Shown here: positions 44,689-56,099 of the stretch, one piece after another
Position numbering within the stretch: the first letter of the stretch is position 1
Layout of the letters: each line of letters begins with the position of its first letter
Assembly (NCBI GenBank): GCA_034509735.1
Contig: JACGWO010000010.1
Location: 9,313,193 to 9,377,192, forward strand
Reading direction: 5' to 3'
Length of the DNA stretch: 64,000 nt
Origin: Sesamum alatum
Lineage: Eukaryota > Streptophyta > Magnoliopsida > Lamiales > Pedaliaceae
Notes under the pieces: model-generated
The model's database searches: none
What the model saw: the letters and a program-made list of their open reading frames with translations, nothing else
Told to the model about the DNA's origin: nothing
Position numbers and translations under genes: made by a program

Positions 44689-45699
44689 CTAACTCATCAT
44701 GTTGGCCATGGAAGTTTGAGTGCTGTCAGTTTCACTGTCCTTGCTTTGTGCATTGGTTGCAAAATTTCTCCCCCGTGATCCTTTCTTTTTCTGCTCGGAG
44801 AGAACCTTGTACCAATCCGGTACGCCACGTATCTTAAAGCATGATTCCTTGGAATGGCTAGGTTTAAGACAGTGCTCGCAAATAAGTGATTTCTTGTCTA
44901 CAAACTGTTTCTTCTTAGACATGTTCTTATAATGGAAACCTCTGTTTTGTCCATCTGCAGCAGCAAGATAGGTAGTGTTACCTTGACTTCCCAAATTCAG
45001 ATTCATAGACCGTTGTTTCTCTACACTTAACAACATCGCGTACGGCTTCTCCATATCCGACAACGGATCCATCATCAACACCTGGCCTCTCTCACTGTCA
45101 TAAACCTCATGCAGCCCCATAAGGATCTGCATCAAATGTGCGGATTCATCCTTCGCAGTTAGTGCCTTCCCAACATCGCATATACACCTATCACAAGTAC
45201 ACTTGGGGCTCGGATCCAAATAGGCTAGTTCATTCCATAGATTCTGAAGTTTATTGAAATAGACCGTGATGGAGAGATCCCCCTGAGAAATCGTGGAGAT
45301 CTCATGTCGTATTTGATATATCATGGGGCCATTACTCGTTCTGTATCTCCCTTTCAACAGTAACCATAAATCTCGAGACGACGAGACGTACATGAACACT
45401 TCCACAATATCTTTAGAAATTGAATTCCATAGCCATGATGTGACCATCAAATCCACTCGCTGCCACTGATCATAGGTTCTGCATCCAACCGCCTGCTTCG
45501 AAAAACTCCCGTTGATAAATCCTAGCTTCATCTTCGTGCCTAGCGACACGTAAACCGCCCTACTCCAAGCAAAAAAGTTCGATCCATCAAGTGGTGAAGA
45601 AGCCAATGATAGGCCAGAATGTTTTGACTGATGGAGATAAAGTGCGTCTCTCTCGTATTGACCCTCTTCTCCTCCAGTTTTAGGAACAACCTCTGCCAT
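44689..45699 (-). CDS. gag: Copia Gag (336 codons, open)
   Basis: Forms the capsid-like particle of the element. An open frame of 336 codons starts MAEVVPKTGG. LDGSNFFAWSRAVYVSLGTK is the conserved N-terminal part of Copia Gag, with a UBN2-type middle (YFNKLQNLWNELA), and the zinc knuckle CEHCLKPSHSKESC fits CX2CX4HX4C. The frame stops before protease, so Gag and Pol are now separate; in Copia they are normally one polyprotein. It is the only coding part of the element that still looks intact. Confidence 0.88.
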   Translation of the reverse strand: MAEVVPKTGGEEGQYERDALYLHQSKHSGLSLASSPLDGSNFFAWSRAVYVSLGTKMKLGFINGSFSKQAVGCRTYDQWQRVDLMVTSWLWNSISKDIVEVFMYVSSSRDLWLLLKGRYRTSNGPMIYQIRHEISTISQGDLSITVYFNKLQNLWNELAYLDPSPKCTCDRCICDVGKALTAKDESAHLMQILMGLHEVYDSERGQVLMMDPLSDMEKPYAMLLSVEKQRSMNLNLGSQGNTTYLAAADGQNRGFHYKNMSKKKQFVDKKSLICEHCLKPSHSKESCFKIRGVPDWYKVLSEQKKKGSRGRNFATNAQSKDSETDSTQTSMANMMS

Positions 45700-45787
45700 T
45701 GTTATAGCTCCACAAAGGAGCTGAAAAACACAGATTTAACTGCAACCGTAAGTAAGGACCAGCGTATACAGAGACCTTTAGTATGAA

Positions 45788-45800
45788 GGCTCTGATACCA
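45788..45800 (-). other. primer-binding site of the Copia element
   Basis: TGGTATCAGAGCC on the minus strand, directly after the 5' LTR. It matches the complement of plant initiator Met-tRNA. Confidence 0.93.
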
Positions 45801-46164
45801 TGATGAAATCAGTATCAGAATCAAGAGTGCAACAGGTGAGGGAAATCGCCATAGCTAAGCTCTAGATATTTTGGGAATAAAATTTCTGTTATTTTTGATA
45901 GAGGGAAAAACCCTTGCTTAAATACACTGTTATGCAAAACAAATCCCAACTAACTACTAAATAACTCCAGCAGTTGGCTGCCCACGTGGCCTAATGAAAA
46001 CAGGAATAAGTGACTTAGAGAACAACTAATAAAAATGCTGCATACAAGAAAAAACGTATTTCACCAAATGCGTCTTCAATCAACCATAATCCAAAAAACC
46101 AACATCCCAAGCAGGTGTGTCCATGGCCGCGATCAGGTTCGCCCCATTTGCATCAACTTCATCA
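45801..46164 (-). repeat. 5' LTR of the Copia element
   Basis: On the minus strand it begins TGATGAAGTTGATGC and ends CTGATTTCATCA. It pairs with 41550-41914. Confidence 0.93.
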
Positions 46165-46724
46165 GTCCTCCATCTCCTTCTCCCTCTTTCTATTCCTCGT
46201 TGAAAAATATGGTTGTGTGCTGAAAATTTTGGTCGTGTAGACTTGGAGCAATGGAGGTTTTAGTGTTTGCCTGGTTTTAGTCTTTCTCTCTCTCACTCTT
46301 TCGTTTCGTCTCTCTATTTTATAGGTGTTTTTGCATACACTGTACAGTTCCGATTTTCTTCCTTGCATACACTATATTTTATAGGTGGTTTGAAGATGTG
46401 ATTCTCATTGTTTGGCCCTAATCATGATTAAGAAAATGGAATAAGAGTTTGAGAAATTTTATTACTGCATATCGTTCTAGATGCATGATTTGTGGCATGT
46501 GAATCATTTGTATAAAAACGAAACATATTATTATCTTGTGATGCATGCCACTGTGATCAGTGAAAGTCTATTAAGTTGTGTTGTTTTCAAATCAATCAAC
46601 TACTTAGGCCTAGGGAAAATTTATTTGATTAAGCTAAAGGAAGTATATTTCTCAGTGGATGTGAGTGAACCTCCATCAATATTATGCGCAATTATATATA
46701 CAAAAAATTACATTTATTTTTTTT
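46165..46724. other. flank between the Copia element and the LINE 3' end
   Basis: Starts with CT-rich sequence that was continuous with 41450-41549 before the insertion. No gene, RNA or repeat was recognised. It ends near a run of T (46712-46723) that would be the poly(A) of the minus-strand LINE. Confidence 0.4.
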
Positions 46725-46849
46725 AAACAAAATACAATACCATAATTATAGAGTTAGAGATTTTCTCTAGAGATTGTTTAGCTGCCTAGTGTTTATGACA
46801 GAACTATTGTTTTGCACAAAATATTCTAAAAAAGGCCGAAAAACATCAA

Positions 46850-48499
46850 AATATCCAGAAAGTTGTTTAGAAGAACCTTTTTGAGCCTAAAGGTCCGTAA
46901 TTTGATTAGTTTCGTTGTAGCAGAATTCCATCTTCACTAATCTGAAGCTAGTCAAATTCTTCCAGCAGTCTAGTAGAAGATTCACCAATGTTTTGGTTGG
47001 ATGAGCTTGCCTCCTATCAAAGCAGTTTAAAGAAAATATGGAATCAATTTCAATTATGAGAAGTTGAATAAATTTCCAAATAGCCCATAATTCACTTTAT
47101 TGTTTGTTCCCCATTCAATGTTAATTGCAAGACTAGAGATATGCTTACCTTGTGAATCTCTTATAATGTCCCCCACTCCTGTAGGTCTGGGATTTTCAAT
47201 GAACGAACCATCTGTGTTTAATTTAACGAAGTTATTCTGGGGTGGATTCCATTTAATGGGGAAAGATCGTATTTGAACATTTTATCACTTTTGTACTTAT
47301 TAAATGAAGATGTGAGTGAGGCAGTTTGCTTGTGTATATATATGATAAAGGTTAATAGGCATGTTAGAGAAAATTGCTTCATTTCTTCCATTCCATATAT
47401 TCCAGAAACTTTGCATTATCATAAATTGTCTATGTGTATTATTTCTATTATTATGTAATAATAATGCTAAATTAGTGTTACTATCATGAGTAATTGGAGA
47501 TAAAAGAGATATTTCTAAAAACTCCGCAGGAAAAATATAAGTGTTGGATATTTTCCACAGCTTCCATGCAAAGAGTGCAAATAGGACTTTGGATTGAATG
47601 CCTCATATACTTTGCAGTTGGTAAAGCATGATGCTAAATAAGCCAAGTGAAGCATTTAACTCTAGGAAGTGTATTGATTTTCCATAATGATTTCCATGGA
47701 AGATTTCAAATCCTTCTTCCTTTTGAGTAGAACCAATTATATGCACTTTTAAGATGGAAAACCCCATCTCTCGACCAAGCCTAGAGAAATATGTCAGGTG
47801 TTTGATTATTAGGAATAGGAACATTTTTTATTAATTCAACAATGTGTGTTGGGACTATGCTTTCCAAAAAGGTAATATTCCAAGCATTATTCTGATGATT
47901 AATAAAGGATTTGACAAAAAGTTCCCTTTGTTGAATGACATTATTAGGTACTATATCCTTTCATGAAAATGTTCCCAACTATTTTTTATTCCAGAACTCA
48001 ATTTGATGACCATCTCCTACACTCCAAAACTTAGATTCCTTTGCCAGAAGCCCAAATTTCTGAATGCATTTCCAAATCCAACTATGATTAGAGCTCTTTT
48101 TGGAGTTTAGAAAGTCTGTTTCTGGAAAGTATTTTCCTTTTAAAACCCTTTCCCACATATCCTCAGGTCTGCTAATCAGTCTCCAAGCTAGTTTAAGTGT
48201 ATTAGCTTCAATTCAACGTTTTAAGATTACGGATACCTATACCCCCCAACTCCGCTGGCTGGCAAACTCGATCCCATTTAACTAACCCCTTTTTATTTGT
48301 TTCAATGCTTGCATTCCATAAGAATTTCCTACAAGTTTTCTCTATATTATGTAAAATTGCACTAGGTAATGTGAAAGAATTCATAGCATATTGTGGTATG
48401 GTATTAAGGACGTGCTTAATAAGCGCAGTTCTTCCCGCATAACGGAGAAATTTATCATACCAGCAAGAGATTTTGTAATGGATTTTATCAAGAATATAG
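46850..48499 (-). pseudogene. LINE ORF2 tail: zf-RVT and RNase H relic
   Basis: Near 47520-47610 the minus strand reads PICTLCMEAVENIQHLYFSC, the zf-RVT finger. Near 47130-47240 it reads NGSFIENPRPTGVGDIIRDS, the start of the RNase H_3 domain, and near 46930 RLLEEFD-x-LQI. The intervening sequence is full of stops. Confidence 0.72.
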
Positions 48500-50862
48500 G
48501 AAAGCTCTTACTTATTAATTCTTCCTGCCATTAATGGGAGGCCTAGATATTTCTCATTGGCAGTTCTCAGTTTCAGGGTTCTGAGGATGTCTATTTGCCT
48601 TAATCTAGGAGTATTTGGGGAGAATCTAATTCTAGATGTTTCCCAATAGATCCTTTGTCCCGCATTTGAAGCAAATTCATCAAGATAGTTTTTAATAGTA
48701 ATTGTATTTTGATGATTTGCTTTTATGAACAAGATACATTCATCAGCAAAGCTTAAGATGGGGATTGTTGGACCTTTTGTGCTGGAAGATAGTCCTTGAA
48801 TATTACCTGGAGTCATATTGTATAGAATTGTTCTTATTAGCATATCCATGCACATAATAAAGATATAGGGTGATGGAGGATCACCTTGCCTAAGACCCCT
48901 ACTGGGCACCCAATTATTTGAGATGATACCATTAATATTAAGATTATAAGACACTGTTTTAATACAAATCATTATTTTTTTTTCAATAAATTCTGTAGCG
49001 AAGTTATATTTCCTTAACATCGCCTCTACGAATTGCCATTCTACTTTTTCATATGCTTTATCTAAGTCTAATTTAATCGCCATGTAGCATTGTTTAGATT
49101 TTTGAAACTTCATAGTATGGTTCATGGGCATGATAATAATATCTCCAATAAAACCTTTTAGGAACAAAAGCATTCTGGAATGGTGATATAATGTCAGGAA
49201 TAATATGACGCATTATGATAACTATAATATTAGATATAATTTTATAAGACACATTGCATAAACTAATAGGCCTAAAGTGTTGCATGACTTGCGGATTAGG
49301 CCTTTTAGGAATAAGGATCATTCTAGTTTCATTAAAACCTTTAGTAAGACTACCATTTGCTAAAAATTCTCTAATGGTAGGAAGTATTGTGTCTTTATAA
49401 GGTCGTAATATTTTTTATAGAAAAATCCATTAAATCCATCAGACCTTGATGCTTTATTTGGTCCGATTCTCTTAACTGCATTCCATATTTTCCCCATCTG
49501 ATACTTCTTTATCCAGAAGACATTTATTCTGTTCCATAATATTAGGACATTCAAAATTAAAGAATTGTGGGTTATATGTACCAGTTGTGCTATGAAGTTC
49601 TTGAAAGCATTGTGTACCAATTCCAATAATATCATTTGGATTATAAACCCAATTACCATTACGGTATTTAACCCCATGTATTTGATTAATTTTTGTCCTA
49701 TTATTAACAAATGCATGAGAGTGTTTTGTATTATCATCCCTTGAAGTTTCCATTTAATGTGTGATCTTTGTATCGAGTGTTCTTGTTTCATTAGTAGTAA
49801 ACTTGAAATTTCTTGCCTAAGGAGATTTTCTTGGTTCAGCAAGAAGTTATTAGGGTTAATAGAAATTGCTTATAGCACCTGTTCCAGTTTGACAGTAGCA
49901 TCATTGATTTTCTTATCCACATTACCAAAAATAGGTTTTTTCCACAAAATGATTTTTTTGTTGTTAACTCACATTTAAACCCAAATCCTGAATCAAAACC
50001 ACCTTTCTAATCCTGGGACCAAAATATCTTTGATTAATGGGAAAAAAATTCCATATAAAACCAGTGCATTTTCAAACCTAAAACGTTTAGATTTCCTTAC
50101 AGAAATACCTATTCATGTCCAGTACAATGGGTGAATGATCCGAAAAGTTACATGCAAGATGAAAAACCTTAGCTTGTGGGAAGTGTGAAATCCAATCCTC
50201 AGTAGCAAGGACTCTATCTAATCCAGTCCATGTAAAACCATGTCCCCTGAAATCTAGATCAATGAGATTACAGTTTTGGATATACTCTTGAAACTTCTAT
50301 TTACGGTTTCGATTAAAACTGTTACCCCCCAGTTTTTCATTTGGATACAAGATATTATTGAAATCCCCAAGAACTACCCACTACATGTTAATAGTTGAAG
50401 CAATAGAGTAGAGTTCGGCCCATACCTGGATCTGTATGTGTTGTTGTGGATGATTGTAGATAGCACTCATGAGAAATGGTTGAATACCATCTATAAGTGA
50501 CAATTCAACATGGATGGTTCCGGATGATGCATGCACTTGGTGCAGAGTGACTTGATCGCTTTTCCATAACACCCAGATTCCTCCAGCCAATCCAATGGAG
50601 GATGAGATAGCAGATACATCAAAGTGAAGCCTTTGGATGATGGGAGTAGCTCTATCTGCCCGGATTCTAGTATCAGTACCACAAAAATTTGTGGATTGTA
50701 CTTAGCCAACAATGACATTGCAATAGAAATGAACTCAGTCCTAGAGACTCCTCTACAGTTCCACATCAATACGTTCTTCAAATAGTCTGGTGGTGGAGAG
50801 ATTCGTGAGGTGAATCCGTTTTGCATGGCTTCTCGAATTATCATAGCTTCGTTTTGCATCAT
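48500..50862 (-). pseudogene. LINE ORF2: endonuclease and reverse transcriptase relic
   Basis: The endonuclease begins VLMWNCRGVSRTEF, then GGIWVLW, WVVLGDFNNIL, GFTWTGLDRVLA and ACNFSDHSPIV, the latter with the SDH motif. Reverse transcriptase has HFRPISLCNVSYKIISN, AIKLDLDKAYEKVEWQFVEA, PSRGLRQGDPPSPYIFI and LSFADECILFIKA. The catalytic FADD has become FADE. At least four frame breaks separate these pieces. Confidence 0.85.
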
Positions 50863-53800
50863 TACAACGGGCAGGTGGGGTGGGGGTGGGAGGCCAGCTT
50901 GAGACTGGGAGTGCTAGCACTCTATATTGCACCTCTCTAGCCCTAGCAAAGGATTCGCTTTCTTGGCTGACTCTGCTATTACCTTTTGGAGAGAGTAGTG
51001 GGTTGATGAACTAATGTAGAATCGTATGATACTGTTGGATCAAGAACTCGTGTTGTCCTAGTGTTAGCATGTTGCTTCTTAGCCTTATATGTGCTTAGTT
51101 GTGCACATTTTCTTCTGCGCCTGCCTGTTGTTCTATTGGGGTCTCTTGTTGGTGTCAATTTGAACTCAAAGTATGGTTCAAACTAAGGGGGGAAGGGTGG
51201 GTCAGGTTTAGAGGGTCATTGCTCCTTTTGCGAGATGAGTTCATCAACAGTGGAGTTGCTTGAGTCGGAGGGTTGTATTGTGGTGGTTGAGTCTGGTAGT
51301 TGGTTGTTATCGATGGCTGAGTTTAGAAGTTGGGCATTTGTGGTATTGTGTTGGGTAATTGAGGCATTGAGTTGGGCTTGGGATGGCTGGGAGTTGCGGC
51401 TGTGATATCTGGGATGGGGCTGATGGAGGTAAGATCAGTGTCGGTTGAGGGGTTTGGGAATTCTGGTTGTTCATGTTCTGTTCGTTGGAGTTGTGCTGAT
51501 TTATGGGAGTAGGCACCATCTTTTGGCAAGGGCACACTAAAAGCTTCTATGGATTGTGTAAAAGCATTTGTTCTAATTTTTTTCCATTTATATTTTCAAA
51601 GCTAGGCCTTTTTGGGAATGTTACTTTTGTCCTAATTATGGTTGAGACAGCTTCCGAGTTCCGATGTGTAGTTAGGTGAGGGTCTGTGGTTGAGTCACAT
51701 TGTGAACTGTGGTTAGAATCAACTGAGTTCAATGAGCTTAACCTCGGTTCAGTGAAGGGTAAAACCTTGGGATTGGTTGTTTCCTTCGCCACTTGTTTTG
51801 AGATGTCGCAGTTTCATGTTGATTTGGCTTTTGTAAACCTTTTTGGATTGCTTACATGGTTGTTTTCTCCATATCAATTAGGGATGACATCATCAGATGT
51901 AGGCGTGATTCTTCCGTTGTTTGTTCCACCAACTTTGTTTTCATTATTTCCTCTTCTCCTTCAAATGTCATCATTTCTTCTTTTCCTTGAGACTCCAAAA
52001 TTCCTTCACTTTTTCCTTTTGTAACCACCAATGTTTGTAATGAGTGCTCCTTCTCTCTTGTATATGTTAATTGATCTTTTGCAATCCAAACTTTTTTATT
52101 TTTTACTTGACCAATGGGATGTTGGCTTTGATTTTGATTTCTTCAGTTGAATCCTTGACGCCTTGGCGGAGTATTAATGATGTTCCATTTATTTTGTTGT
52201 TCTATTTCTTTGTTTTTCTTCCATTGTGATTGATCTTGATGTTTTACTTTCATTGCATGCTTCTGTGTCTCTTGTTGTTGAATTTGTTTACAATAACCTG
52301 AGAAGTCTCCAGCTCGTCCGCAGTTGAAGCAGAAGGCTACTTTCAATTCATAACAAATATGTTGTTTTCTATTTCCTATTATGATGTATGGAGGAAGTGC
52401 TTTTGTTGTGTCTATTTCTATACATAATCTTACACAACGTCCTCTATCATAACTGCTTGTGTGATCATCTATTTGTATAGGTCTGCCTATCAATTTTGCT
52501 ACCTCAAAAAGTGTAAAGTTATAGCACTCTATAAGAAGCTCTAGAGTGTTTCCATGTAACAATGTTGTTTGAACAAGCCAAATAAGGTGTAAGATTTTGT
52601 GTCCATTGTTGCACGGTTAGATACTTATTTTGAAAAAACCACGGTCATCCCACTAATGCTACAGAATAATGCTTTGGATTTTGCATTTTGATCGCATAAA
52701 AGCCTTGTCCCAGATCTGAGAGGGCTATATATCTTGTGTTGTGCAGATTCGTTCCAGATGAAGATCCAAGTTAGGAATTGATTCTTGGGTATCCATTGTT
52801 TGGAGGATCAAAGCTTTTTTATAGGGTCTTCGCAATTCTTCTAGTTGTTCACGGGAGGGATTGAAATAAGGGATGTCCCCACTTGTTTGTTCTTGTAACT
52901 TTAAGCAGAACTCCTCTGCCTTCTCATCAAAATTATAAAGCCCGGTAGGAAAGTACATGTATGATGAAGAGCGTATAAGTTTGCTTTTATATGTGTAAGT
53001 AGCTGATGAGTTCTGGTGTACATATTGGCGATTAGTAGAATGTATGTTTGGTATATTGAAGCTTGTGCTATTTTTTTCAGGCATTGCAGGGTGTGGAAGT
53101 GATTCTGATGTTGTATGATTTTGTCCCAGTGGATCAAGAGGCTTCTGGGCAGTGATTGTAGAAGTGATCTCTTTAGATTTATTCGCCGGTGAATTGATCG
53201 AAAAACTGTCTGCTGGTTTAGCAGGCACGGAGGGGAGGGGGGTTAGGGATTTTCAGAGGAGAGAGCATTTTTTTCTTGACAATTTGTTTTGTACAAATAC
53301 ATTTATTGTTGGATATGATGCGGTAACCAATTCCTAAGTAGTGTCCTCATTGTTTAGGATGAATATAATTTATGAAATTTGAATGATATTGACAAGGTTA
53401 TTAACATTGTATTTTTACCAACAGTAATCATAATTTTAGGTTGTATTTGGATAGATTATTTTGAAATTGAGGAGGAATTTAAACTTAGAAAATCAAATGT
53501 ATTCAATATTATATGGATGTGGATCAATTGTAATAGTAAAGAGAATATCTCATATTTTTGCTAAAAGAAATCCAAAATTTTATGTCGAACTTAACTCCAT
53601 GGGTTTATCATTGCGTATTTAAAATTCATTCCAAACTACTCAATCCATACACATTATAATGAAGTTGTACTTACTACTTTATGAGATTTAATCGGGCCAC
53701 TTAGTCTATCTCACTTTTCTTGAAATTCCTAATTATTTTGGTATACAAAAATCTCGTATTCCTATTTCAAGGTACGTTGTGGTTCATATTAGTTGGTTGA

Positions 53801-55445
53801 TAAGTTTTTTTTTACATTTTCTTCGTTATTCTACCTTTTACTCAAAAAATGAAAATTATCAAGAAATTTGTCTAATTTGTATATGATTAAATTGAAAAGT
53901 TAATGTAATAGCTTATGACTCGATACTACTTAAAATTCCATCTAGTCCCGGTGTAATATATATATATATATATGCTAGAGAACAACACTTTGCTATGCGC
54001 AACTTGAAATGCACAGTTATGCATTTATACGGAACAACATCGTGGTATTTTTGCAAGTTTAAAATTATTTTGCAAGTTTAAAATTATGTATGCAAGTTTA
54101 GAATTATTTAAATGGCATTGTATTACACAATGAAAATCTGGTATACCAAAGACATGAATATTGATTTAACAATGCATTGTTTCCTTATTATTCTTTCTAG
54201 ACACAAAATTATATCAAATGCTAATTAAATATATCAATAATTTTAAAATATGTATATCGCAAACAAATACATTAAAATGACCAAAACTTTAAGGGTACCG
54301 ATTGACCAGCTAATGCATATGAATAGCACACATGCCACTAAGGAGAAATTTTTTTTTTTCTTTGGCTTCATAAATATTAAATAAGATTAGACCTTAGATA
54401 AATAAATAAAAACAACACAGTCTGAACAAACAGTGCATGTGAGGGGCATGACAATGTTGGTCTTTGAGGTTCGTTCATTTTACTAGTGTTGATTATTCTT
54501 CGGTGCATCGATGTGTACTGCATTGATTTCTCTGTTGAGGGAAGACATGTTTGTCATGACGTGTTCATCATGGTGTGCCTAGAGTGGCCATTTCCCGCTA
54601 GCTTTTCTTTTCATATGCATTGCTTGGGTTGCATTTATTGTTTTGTTTTGGTTCGGTGAATAGTCTTCGACTATATAAATTTAGGATCCGAATCTTCTTT
54701 GGTGAAAAAATTAAGTCATTCCACGTATAAATTCTATTTTTGTGTCTGGTTAACTATTTTCATATTCTTGCTCGATTGTTCGAGTCTGATATGCTCCCGA
54801 GGTTTTGTGTCTATTATAGGATGCAGATGGCTCATTTTAGTATGGTTTCTTAGTGGAAGAGGAATGTTGTTCTGAGACCGCGGCGGGAGAGCGTTTTTGT
54901 GTTGGTGTGGTTCAACATTTATGGCGGGATGGTAGCTCATTCCCATTTACCAGTGAACCGCCGATGCTTGCAACAAAGTGAATCATACTTGAGAACATTC
55001 AGTTCGTCTTCTTCGACTGGATAAACAAAATTGTAGTTAGAAACGTGTCTGGATTCCCAGAAAAGTAGAATTGACTGAAGCATTAAATTGCTCTATTGCT
55101 TTCATTTTTATTATATTTTGAGAAACCAATTTCTCACTCCTAAAATGCCGAATTTTGCTATATTGTGCTGCACTGGACGAGAAATTTTTCTCCGTGGTGG
55201 TATGATAGGGTGCACCGGAGTTCGATTGTGTATTATTATGAGCAAATGTAATATCTGCATTGAAAGGCCAATGCCAAATCGCTAGTTTATGAGTATAGAA
55301 GCTTGAAAAATCTCGTGCATATCTGGTTTAATATACTTAAGACAATTCTTAGGTGTATTGTACTTCTCTTGTGCTATGCAGATCAACAATGATGCGTGCA
55401 TGCAATGAAATTCTGTTTAATATATTTCTACACTGTAGACTTGAG
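50853..55445 (-). repeat. duplicated block, copy 2
   Basis: Collinear partner of 34886-39077. It holds LINE ORF1 and then about 2.2 kb of AT-rich sequence upstream of it with no recognised gene, including an AT run at 53956-53973. Similarity ends at ctacactgtagacttga (about 55445; 39077 in copy 1). Confidence 0.8.
51300..53228 (-). pseudogene. LINE ORF1 relic, copy 2
   Basis: The N-terminal frame 53228-52725 (167 codons) starts MPAKPADSF and is polar, followed by a DUF4283-type region. Frame 52562-52143 has FTLFEVAKLIGRPIQIDD and ICYELKVAFCFNCGRAGDF. The knuckle His is Asp here. A Ser/Pro/Gln-rich C-terminus (LPAIPSP, QISQPQ) follows in two overlapping frames. Confidence 0.75.
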
Positions 55446-55519
55446 TACATGCAAAACTTATTTAGGATTTATATGTAATACTATAACTTTTTATTTATAA
55501 TATATATTAATAATATATA

Positions 55520-55690
55520 ATGAAAAAGAGTTGGGGCCGGGGCCGGGATAATGGGGCAGGGTGGGGACAGGACCCGTACCCCGGCCCGGACCCAGCCGGG
55601 GCAGGTTTTTGATGCCCCAGACCCGCTCAGGCCCCGAAAAATTATAGTGCGGGTCCGGGTCTGATTTCCTGGGTCCGGGCTGTTTCAATA
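55520..55690. mobile_element. GC-rich hAT-like fragment
   Basis: Dense repeats of ggggccggg, gggtccggg and their complements over 170 bp, as in the subterminal parts of the hAT family seen at 1250-2509 and 8339-8514. No ends or duplication found. Confidence 0.4.
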
Positions 55691-56099
55691 TTTATTAACA
55701 AATTTATTAATAAAATTTTTGTATTTTTGCTTTACAATGTTTTTTATTTCAAATTTTGATATTTATTTTTTTAATTAAAATTGCATTTTATTTTACAAGT
55801 AACAATCTGTAAAATTCAAACAAAACAAAATATTTTATCGAAAATAAAATATAGAAAGATAAGTCAATACATGTTAATACATGTCCGCCAACAACAATTT
55901 AAAGTTTTTCAATATTTAATAAAGGGGGTCATAATCAGTTTTACAATCATATAAAGGTGGTTGGTTAGATCGGGATGGCGGATTATTGTCACTGGACACT
56001 ACAAAAAGTCGTGCCATAACAACGGATTTTTGCCATGGATTTTGCACAAAATCCAATACAATATAATTTTACCACGAAATTATTTTCGTTGTTATAGGT

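Larger units (their letters stand above)
41550..46164 (-). mobile_element. Copia LTR retrotransposon, complete ends, defective interior
   Basis: 4615 bp with perfect 5-bp duplication gtcct (41545-41549 and 46165-46169). The LTRs of 365 and 364 bp differ at roughly 20 positions by eye, about 5 percent. On the minus strand the order is LTR, primer-binding site, gag, protease, integrase, RT, RNase H, LTR, which is the Copia order. The integrase core is deleted and the RT active site is altered, so it cannot move by itself. Confidence 0.95.
46725..53290 (-). mobile_element. near full-length L1-like LINE (minus strand)
   Basis: Minus-strand order is ORF1 (53228 to about 51300), then ORF2 endonuclease, reverse transcriptase, zf-RVT and RNase H, ending at a T run on the plus strand. 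About 6.5 kb, normal for plant L1-type elements with an RNase H domain. Stops and frameshifts break both ORFs. The 5' end is uncertain because sequence upstream of ORF1 is also shared with the first block. I could not find the flanking duplication. Confidence 0.82.
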
